From assembly GCA_946480485.1 (NCBI GenBank), contig CAMLJW010000264.1:1-7397 (forward strand): a stretch of 7,397 nt of DNA, read 5' to 3'. The position numbers and the translations under genes were made by a program. Below, one piece after another: positions 1 to 4,425 of this stretch. This DNA is from an uncultured Streptomyces sp. GTDB lineage: Bacteria > Actinomycetota > Actinomycetes > Streptomycetales > Streptomycetaceae. Each line of letters begins with the position of its first letter. The stretch's first letter is position 1. Under the pieces are notes generated by a model. It made no database searches and had not been told where the DNA came from. It worked only from the letters and a program-made list of their open reading frames with translations.

Positions 1-698
1 CGGTGGCGGGGGGGGCGGCGTTCGTCCTGGTCCAGCAGGAGGATGACAAGGGCGGTGACAACACCGCGACGGGGAAGGGAACGTCGTCGGCCCCGGCCCC
101 GACTCCCGGTACATCGGCCACGGGCGTTGCCAAGGGCGCGCCCGCCTACGCGGGGGACAAGATCGACCGCACGCTCTGGGACTCGGCCACGAACGCGTGC
201 AACCTGCCTGCCGAAGAGAGACCGGTGAGCGACAAGTTCCTGACGTCTGTCTCCGACCCCGATGATCCCGAGCCCAAGGACCCGGCAAGCGCCACGTTCG
301 GCGACAAGGTGAAGATCGGGTTCGCCGATCTGCATCCGTCCGCCGAGGACACCGAAGGGCCGTACTACGTCACCGTCAGCGTCAAGCCGCCGCACGGGAT
401 CGACCCGAGCACCAAAAAGCCCATCGAGGGGCAGCTCGGTGACAACGTGAGCAGCGGCTACACCAGCAAGCCCCTCGACCTGTTCGGCGGCAAAGGTCCG
501 GGCGACTGGAAATCCGTCACGTACCCCGACGACTTCCGCTCCTGGGTCGAGGGCAAGGCGTACCCGGCCATCCCGCTGGCCAACGACCCCGGAGACTGGA
601 CCGTGCAGTTCCACCACATCCGGACGCCCGACGACTACAAGAGCGTCATCTGCACCGGGTTCAGGGCGATTACGCCATTGTCGCCGGAACGGCATTGA
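1..698 (+). CDS. Membrane-anchored extracytoplasmic protein, unknown function (5' partial)
   Basis: I do not recognise a named family. The reading frame is open to the left edge (first complete codon at 3), so the start and probably a cytoplasmic N-terminus lie outside the window. The visible part begins with the end of a hydrophobic segment (AAFVLV, residues 5-10 as counted from base 3), followed at once by charged residues and a Ser/Thr/Ala/Pro/Gly-rich linker (about 20-50), then a globular domain to residue 231. This pattern suggests one membrane anchor with an outside domain. Two cysteines (66 and 217) could form a disulfide. Aromatic and Asp-Trp motifs (GDWK, GDWT) occur late in the domain. 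The next gene, a cell-wall hydrolase, starts 29 nt downstream on the same strand, so co-transcription and an envelope role are plausible inferences. The GTG at base 3 falls inside the hydrophobic segment and is unlikely to be the true start. Confidence 0.7.
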   Translation, partial: VAGGAAFVLVQQEDDKGGDNTATGKGTSSAPAPTPGTSATGVAKGAPAYAGDKIDRTLWDSATNACNLPAEERPVSDKFLTSVSDPDDPEPKDPASATFGDKVKIGFADLHPSAEDTEGPYYVTVSVKPPHGIDPSTKKPIEGQLGDNVSSGYTSKPLDLFGGKGPGDWKSVTYPDDFRSWVEGKAYPAIPLANDPGDWTVQFHHIRTPDDYKSVICTGFRAITPLSPERH

Positions 699-727
699 AC
701 AGCGCCTGTATGGGGGAAGGTTGAGCC

Positions 728-1729
728 GTGCGGAAAGTATGGGTGGCAGCAGGCGTCGCGTCCGGGCTCGGGCTGAGCTTCGTGATGCTGCTCGTCGTCG
801 GGGTGTACATCACTGCCGGGAACCTCGCCAACGGCGGGGGCAGGGGGAGTGTCGGGCTCGCCAAGGGTGCCGTGCCGGCCACCTACCAGACGCTCGTGCA
901 GAAGTGGGGCAACCTGTGCCCCGCCATCAACCCGGCGCTGCTCGCCGCCCAGCTCTACCAGGAGAGCGGTTGGGACCCGGACGTCGTCAGCCACGCCGAC
1001 GCGCGCGGCATCGCCCAGTTCATCCCCGGCACCTGGGCCGCCCACGGCGTTGACGGGGACGGGGACGGCGACCGGGACATCTGGGATCCCAGTGACGCGA
1101 TTCCGTCGGCCGCTTCGTACGACTGCGAACTCGCCAGGTACGTGAAGGACGTGCCGGGGGACGTCACCAACAACATGCTGGCGGCCTACAACGCGGGCGC
1201 GTACCGCGTCATAAAGTCGGGCGGGGTGCCGGCGATCAGCGAGACGCGGAACTACGTCAAGACGATCCGCACCCTGGAGAAGAGCTTCGCCAAGCCGGTG
1301 ACCCGCGTCGATCCCACGCGGCAGGCCGCCGGCGCCATCGCCTACGCCCAGAAGAAACTCGGCACCCCCTACCTGTGGGGCGGTAACGGCACCGCTGACC
1401 ACGGCGGACGGTTCGACTGCTCGGGGCTGACGAAGGCCGCGTACAAGAGTGTGGGGATCGAGCTGCCGCGGGTCGCGAACGATCAGTACAACGCCGGGCC
1501 GCACCCGCAGCGGGAGGAACTGCTGCCGGGCGATCTGGTGTTCTTCTCCGACGACCTCCGCAATGCGCGGGCCATCCGGCATGTGGGGATCTATGTGGGC
1601 GGCGGGTACATGATCAACGCCCCGCGTCCGGGCGCCGTGATCCGGTTCGACCCGATTGACACGCCCGACTACTTCGGGGCCACCCGGGTCACCGAAGAGG
1701 GCGCGAAGGCGCTGCCTACGCAGGTCTGA
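728..1729 (+). CDS. Two-domain cell-wall hydrolase: lytic transglycosylase + NlpC/P60 (C40) peptidase
   Basis: 333 aa; GTG start at 728 behind a strong GGGGAAGG (713-720, 7-nt gap). A signal anchor covers residues about 7-30, placing the enzyme outside the cell. Residues about 55-185 form an SLT/lysozyme-like transglycosylase domain that would cut the glycan strand: QESG with likely catalytic Glu79, GIAQFIPGTW (94-103) and AAYNAG (152-157). Residues about 196-320 form an NlpC/P60 domain that would cut the peptide stem: WGG, FDCSGL with nucleophile Cys231, PGDLVFF (267-273) and HVGIYVGGG with His285. The third triad position, in MINAPRPG, is Asn297. An acidic insert at residues 109-120 (D at 109, 111, 113, 115, 117 and 120, G at 114) has the spacing of an EF-hand calcium loop. 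The pairing of both domains in one secreted protein is known in actinobacteria. The short spacing to the upstream gene suggests one operon, perhaps for wall remodelling or opening the wall for a larger complex. The biological role is inferred. Confidence 0.93.
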   Translation: MRKVWVAAGVASGLGLSFVMLLVVGVYITAGNLANGGGRGSVGLAKGAVPATYQTLVQKWGNLCPAINPALLAAQLYQESGWDPDVVSHADARGIAQFIPGTWAAHGVDGDGDGDRDIWDPSDAIPSAASYDCELARYVKDVPGDVTNNMLAAYNAGAYRVIKSGGVPAISETRNYVKTIRTLEKSFAKPVTRVDPTRQAAGAIAYAQKKLGTPYLWGGNGTADHGGRFDCSGLTKAAYKSVGIELPRVANDQYNAGPHPQREELLPGDLVFFSDDLRNARAIRHVGIYVGGGYMINAPRPGAVIRFDPIDTPDYFGATRVTEEGAKALPTQV

Positions 1730-1945
1730 ACTGACCGGACCCTTCCGCTACCGTCTGTTACAGTCAGCCCCTGAGCTGCGGGGATGTATCTCTCTTCGAT
1801 AACGTCTGCGTGGTCATTCGGTGAGTGTGGAACGTAGAGAAGGAGACTGTGCGTTCCTGGTGAGGTAGCCGACCACACGGGGGTTGATGGCGCGGCGCAC
1901 CGGCGAGGTGCGCCCGGAAGATGACGACGAAGGGGCCGCAGCACC
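1730..1945 (+). other. Intergenic gap and leader upstream of the PAP2 gene
   Basis: There is no convincing gene in these 216 nt. A weak GC stem (CCCC 1768-1771 with GGGG 1780-1783) might help end the upstream transcript. A TAACGT hexamer (1800-1805) fits a -10 pattern but has no good -35 partner, so a promoter here is only suspected. At 1838-1846 lies a near-perfect Shine-Dalgarno box, AGAAGGAGA, followed by only a four-codon reading frame (GTG CGT TCC TGG TGA, 1849-1863). A frame opening near 1884 overlaps the PAP2 gene out of register and is judged a shadow. Confidence 0.4.
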
Positions 1946-2650
1946 ATGGCTGGACTCGCTGATTCCGGGGCGAACCCCGACGTCGAACTGCTCTACGACA
2001 TCAATGGTCTCGCCAAGGACGCGCCGCACTGGTTCGACCGGATCATGGAGTTCGTGGGTGAGTGGGGACTCCTGCTCGCCATGCTGCTGCTGGTGGTCTG
2101 GTGCTGGTGGACGGTGCGGCGGCGCGGCGGCGAGGACGCCGCGTCCTCGGTGGCCGCGCTGGTGTGGGCGCCGCTCGCGGCAGGCATCGCGGTGCTGGTG
2201 AACGTGCCGATCCGCGGCTTCGTGGAGCGGCCCCGGCCCTTCAACGACCACGAGGGGCTCGAGGTCCTCATCGGCGGCAAGACCGACTACTCGTTCGTGA
2301 GCGACCACGCGACACTCACGATGGCGATGGGTGTCGGCCTGTTCGTCGCGAACCGGAAGTTCGGGCTTGTGGGGATTGCGCTCGGCCTGCTCGAAGGGTT
2401 CTGCCGGGTCTACATGGGCGTGCACTATCCGACGGACGTCATCGGTGGGTTCGCCCTGGGAACGGCCGTCGTGCTGCTGCTCTCCCCGCTCGCCATGGCG
2501 CTGCTCACACCTGTGACAAGGGCTGTGGAGCGGTCGCCGAGGGTCGGATGGCTGGTTCGTGCTCGGGGTTTTTCTCCTCGGGGGGAGGAGAAGGCGGGTC
2601 CCGAAGCGGGGGCGGAGACGGGAACTGAGGCGCGGGATCTCGCCGCGTAG
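1946..2650 (+). CDS. PAP2-family membrane lipid phosphatase
   Basis: 234 aa integral membrane protein expected to remove phosphate from a lipid phosphate or pyrophosphate (phosphatidic acid or undecaprenyl pyrophosphate type) at the membrane. The ATG at 1946 is the only good start: an in-frame stop lies at 1922-1924, and GAAGGGG (1929-1935) is 10 nt upstream. Hydrophobic segments lie at about 38-57, 66-88, 124-152 and 165-190. The three PAP2 motifs are present in variant form: R90-x6-R97-P98 (Lys replaced by Arg), SFVSDHA with His121 (usual PSGH appears as VSDH), and CR-x5-H-x3-D with Arg154, His160 and Asp164 (usual SR appears as CR). All core Arg, His and Asp residues are kept, so activity is likely. 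The last 30 or so residues are Gly/Glu/Ala-rich and low in complexity. It sits upstream of the phosphate operon, but the PHO boxes lie after it, so phosphate control is not shown. Substrate is unknown. Confidence 0.9.
   Translation: MAGLADSGANPDVELLYDINGLAKDAPHWFDRIMEFVGEWGLLLAMLLLVVWCWWTVRRRGGEDAASSVAALVWAPLAAGIAVLVNVPIRGFVERPRPFNDHEGLEVLIGGKTDYSFVSDHATLTMAMGVGLFVANRKFGLVGIALGLLEGFCRVYMGVHYPTDVIGGFALGTAVVLLLSPLAMALLTPVTRAVERSPRVGWLVRARGFSPRGEEKAGPEAGAETGTEARDLAA
2572..2592 (+). repeat. Perfect 8-bp hairpin inside the PAP2 C-terminal tail
   Basis: TTCTCCTC (2572-2579) pairs perfectly with GAGGAGAA (2585-2592) around a five-G loop. It follows a run of five T's (2569-2573) and lies within the low-complexity end of the PAP2 coding region. 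It may be chance in GC-rich coding DNA or part of a 3' transcript structure. Confidence 0.45.
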
Positions 2651-2661
2651 GCCCCGCGGCT

Positions 2662-2689
2662 GGGGGCTAGGGCTGGGGTCGGGGCTGGG
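2662..2689 (+). other. G-quadruplex-forming motif downstream of PAP2 gene
   Basis: Five runs of three to five G's (2662-2666, 2670-2672, 2675-2678, 2681-2684, 2687-2689) are separated by loops of only 2-3 nt (CTA, CT, TC, CT). This satisfies the usual G3+ N1-7 quadruplex rule with very short loops, on the strand carrying the PAP2 message and 12 nt after its stop codon. The motif is seen directly; folding and any role in 3'-end formation or stability are inferred. Confidence 0.6.
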
Positions 2690-2891
2690 CCGGCGCTGTT
2701 GTTGCGGGTTCCGGCGGGCCACGAGGCGAGGTAGAGCGCCGGCGTGCGCGAGTGCCGGTGCCCGCGCCGCGCAGCGCCCAGAAGAGGCCGATGTTCCCGC
2801 GGGAGTCTGCGGTGAGCTGTTTCGGCCGTGACGAGCGGCGGGTCGGCCCGTACGCGCGAGACCACGCCGTGGCCGGATGCTGCCGGGGGTT

Positions 2892-2924
2892 GAGGAGATG
2901 TGGGCACTTTCGTGTGTTCTCCTC
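2892..2924. repeat. Inverted repeat just upstream of the PHO-box array
   Basis: GAGGAGA (2892-2898) and TCTCCTC (2918-2924) are perfect 7-bp inverted arms around a 19-nt loop that holds a small inner CAC/GTG pairing. It ends 15 nt before the first PHO unit. It could act as a weak terminator insulating the pst promoter from upstream transcription, or be incidental. Confidence 0.4.
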
Positions 2925-2939
2925 GTGAACATTCCCTGA

Positions 2940-3005
2940 CCTCACCGCACTGACGGCAGCGGTTCACCCTCCGTTCACTCACGGCCTTCGGTCGCTTCAC
3001 CTGGT
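2940..3005 (+). promoter_or_regulatory. PHO-box array (PhoP operator) upstream of pstS
   Basis: Six consecutive 11-nt blocks in the same phase can be read: CCTCACCGCAC (2940-2950), TGACGGCAGCG (2951-2961), GTTCACCCTCC (2962-2972), GTTCACTCACG (2973-2983), GCCTTCGGTCG (2984-2994) and CTTCACCTGGT (2995-3005). From memory, the Streptomyces PhoP direct-repeat unit has the consensus G(G/T)TCAYYYR(G/C)G. The fourth block matches at all 11 positions, the third and sixth at 9, and the first keeps the TCACC core. Blocks two and five are poor matches, as expected of weaker units in a longer operator. PhoP, the response regulator of the PhoR-PhoP system, would bind here under phosphate limitation and activate pstSCAB. 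The array runs up to 5 nt before the -10 hexamer, so it replaces or overlaps the -35 region, a usual layout for activator-dependent promoters. Confidence 0.85.
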
Positions 3006-3010
3006 CTGCC

Positions 3011-3016
3011 TAATTT
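3011..3016 (+). promoter_or_regulatory. Putative -10 hexamer of the pstS promoter
   Basis: TAATTT fits the TANNNT pattern of housekeeping-type Streptomyces promoters and is a rare AT-rich island here. No good -35 exists at 16-18 nt (TTCGGT at 2987-2992 is poor and lies in the PHO array), which fits PhoP-dependent activation. Transcription would start near 3022-3024. Confidence 0.55.
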
Positions 3017-3021
3017 CGGCC

Positions 3022-3187
3022 TTACCTGGTGTGTGGCACGCCGTGCACGACGTGCTCGCACAGGCGACAACCGCAGTCTTCGAAGGGTTGGCACGGGTAC
3101 GGAACCCGGCCGATCGCGGCCCCCAGGGCTGATACACACCTCGCACGCCGCCAACGGACGGCGGCTCTTGGAAGGAACACCCGAAAA
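3022..3187 (+). promoter_or_regulatory. Long structured 5' leader of pstS
   Basis: If transcription starts near 3022-3024, the leader is about 165 nt. It contains two overlapping odd palindromes of the form GCACGNCGTGC (3036-3046 and 3045-3055), a small hairpin CGGGT/ACCCG (3094-3098 with 3104-3108), and a GC hairpin GCCGCC/GGCGGC (3147-3152 with 3160-3165) that ends 4 nt before the GGAAGGA ribosome site at 3170-3176. No known riboswitch class was recognised. The structures may control mRNA stability, translation or binding of a second regulator; this is inference. Confidence 0.45.
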
Positions 3188-4315
3188 GTGAAGCTTCAGC
3201 GCAAGAACCGGCGGGCCCTCGTCCTCGGCGCTCTCGCCGTCTCCGGCGCCCTGGCCCTCACGGCGTGCGGCTCGGACGACACCAGCACCAGTGGCGGCAG
3301 CGGGTCCCAGACCGCCGCCAAGGCCGGCGACATCGATTGCGGCGACGCCAAGGGCCAGCTGCTCGCCAACGGTTCGTCCGCACAGGCCAACGCCATCCAG
3401 GCCTGGGCCAAGGCCTACACGGCCGAGTGTAAGGACGTGCAGGTCAACTACAAGCCCGAGGGTTCCGGCGCCGGCGTCACGGCGTTCCTTCAGGGCCAGG
3501 TCGCCTTCGCCGGTTCGGACTCCCCGCTGGAGGCCGAGGAGATCGCCGAGTCCAAGAAGGTCTGCAAGGACAGTCAGGCCATCGACCTGCCCATGGTCGG
3601 TGGCCCGATCGCTGTCGGCTTCAACGTCCCGGGTGTCGACGCCCTGGTCCTGGACGCCAAGACGCTGGCCCAGATCTTCGACAGCAAGATCACCAACTGG
3701 AACGACCCGGCGATCGCCAAGCTGAACCCCGACACGAAGCTTCCCGACCTCAAGATCCAGGCCTTCCACCGCTCGGACGACTCGGGCACCACGGACAACT
3801 TCACCAAGTACCTGAAGGCCGCCGCCCCGAGCGACTGGAAGTACGAGGGGGGCAAGGCCTGGGAGGCCGAGGGCGGCCAGTCCGCGCAGGGCTCCTCCGG
3901 CCTCGCCCAGCAGGTGAAGCAGACCTCCGGCGCGATCTCCTACTTCGAGCTCTCCTACGCCAAGGACGGCATCAAGACCGTCGACCTGGACACGGGTGCC
4001 GCCAAGCCGGTCAAGGCCGACGTCGACAACGCCACCAAGGCCATCTCCGAGGCCAAGATCGTCGGTACGGGCAACGACCTCGCACTCGAGCTGAACTACA
4101 CGACCAAGGCCGAGGGCGCCTACCCGATGGTCCTCGTGACGTACGAGATCGTCTGCGAGAAGGGCAACAAGGCCGAGACCCTCGCGGCCACCAAGTCCTT
4201 CATGACCTACATCTCCGGCCAGGACGGCCAGGACTCCCTCAAGGCCCTGGACTACGCGCCGATCCCGGCCGAGATCAACACCAAGGTCCGCGACGTGGTC
4301 GCGAAGCTCAGCTGA
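3188..4315 (+). CDS. pstS: Phosphate-binding lipoprotein of the Pst ABC transporter
   Basis: Periplasmic-type binding protein that captures inorganic phosphate outside the cell and hands it to PstCA. I chose the GTG at 3188 because GGAAGGA (3170-3176) lies upstream and the product (375 aa) then begins with a proper lipoprotein signal: KNRR, a hydrophobic core, and lipobox LTAC with lipid-anchored Cys27. The frame stays open back to 3029, but that part is leader. A Ser/Gly/Thr linker (about 28-45) follows. Phosphate-binding signatures are visible: EGSGAGVTAF (91-100), FAGSDSPL (107-114) and HRSDDSGTTDNF (194-205). Cysteines at 51, 81, 126 and 323 could form disulfides. Length fits the family. 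Codon choice is strongly biased (AAG, GCC, CTC, GAG), which suggests high expression. It is the first gene of pstSCAB, under the PHO array, and is followed at once by a 14-bp hairpin that may protect its message. Confidence 0.98.
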   Translation: MKLQRKNRRALVLGALAVSGALALTACGSDDTSTSGGSGSQTAAKAGDIDCGDAKGQLLANGSSAQANAIQAWAKAYTAECKDVQVNYKPEGSGAGVTAFLQGQVAFAGSDSPLEAEEIAESKKVCKDSQAIDLPMVGGPIAVGFNVPGVDALVLDAKTLAQIFDSKITNWNDPAIAKLNPDTKLPDLKIQAFHRSDDSGTTDNFTKYLKAAAPSDWKYEGGKAWEAEGGQSAQGSSGLAQQVKQTSGAISYFELSYAKDGIKTVDLDTGAAKPVKADVDNATKAISEAKIVGTGNDLALELNYTTKAEGAYPMVLVTYEIVCEKGNKAETLAATKSFMTYISGQDGQDSLKALDYAPIPAEINTKVRDVVAKLS

Positions 4316-4321
4316 CCCAGA

Positions 4322-4355
4322 GTGCGGTCCACACCCTCGCCGGTGTGGACCGCAC
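4322..4355 (+). terminator. Perfect 14-bp hairpin after pstS (attenuator or 3' stabiliser)
   Basis: GTGCGGTCCACACC (4322-4335) pairs without mismatch with GGTGTGGACCGCAC (4342-4355) around a 6-nt loop, 6 nt after the pstS stop. There is no U-tract. Because the operon continues into pstC, it is more likely a partial terminator or a block to 3' exonuclease decay that raises PstS output over PstCAB than a complete terminator. Confidence 0.85.
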
Positions 4356-4375
4356 CGTCCGGTGCACCGCCGCTT

Positions 4376-4407
4376 GGAGCCGCAGGGGATCGCCTCCCCG
4401 AGGCTCC
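4376..4407 (+). repeat. Second intercistronic hairpin, upstream of the pstC ribosome site
   Basis: GGAGCC (4376-4381) pairs with GGCTCC (4402-4407), and inside this GGGGA (4385-4389) pairs with TCCCC (4395-4399), with a 3x2 internal loop and 5-nt apical loop. It ends 7 nt before the pstC Shine-Dalgarno GGAGAA (4415-4420), so it could affect pstC translation or mRNA processing. Confidence 0.65.
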
Positions 4408-4425
4408 GCAGACCGGAGAACCCCC

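Larger units (their letters stand above)
2651..2939. other. Non-coding stretch between PAP2 gene and PHO-box array
   Basis: No confident gene is seen in these 289 nt on either strand. The stretch opens with a G-run block (2662-2689), contains a perfect 10-bp palindrome TCCCGCGGGA (2795-2804), and ends with an inverted repeat (2892-2924). Minus-strand frames from about 2945 down to 2667 show patches of G/C-ending codons that jump between frames. That could mean a decayed gene or just base composition. No clear terminator for the PAP2 gene was found. Confidence 0.4.

Noticed and set aside
635..1582. 315-residue minus-strand frame opposite the wall hydrolase
   Set aside because: Antisense shadow; the + strand catalytic motifs settle the coding strand.
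1884..2201. 105-residue + strand frame overlapping the start of the PAP2 gene
   Set aside because: Out of register with PAP2; after the overlap begins it turns into a Ser/Cys/Arg/Trp-rich shadow.
2795..2804. 10-bp palindrome TCCCGCGGGA as an operator
   Set aside because: A single GC-only core palindrome with no promoter nearby is likely chance in this base composition.
1814..2932. 372-residue minus-strand open frame opposite the PAP2 gene
   Set aside because: Low-complexity Arg/His/Pro/Ser composition and no recognisable domain; the + strand PAP2 motifs are clear.
3029..3187. N-terminal extension of pstS from GTG at 3029
   Set aside because: It would bury the lipoprotein signal 53 residues inside the protein; the GTG at 3188 has a ribosome site and gives a normal signal peptide.
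4345..4425. N-terminal extension of pstC from GTG at 4345
   Set aside because: It starts inside the 14-bp hairpin and has no ribosome site; the ATG at 4426 follows GGAGAA at good spacing.
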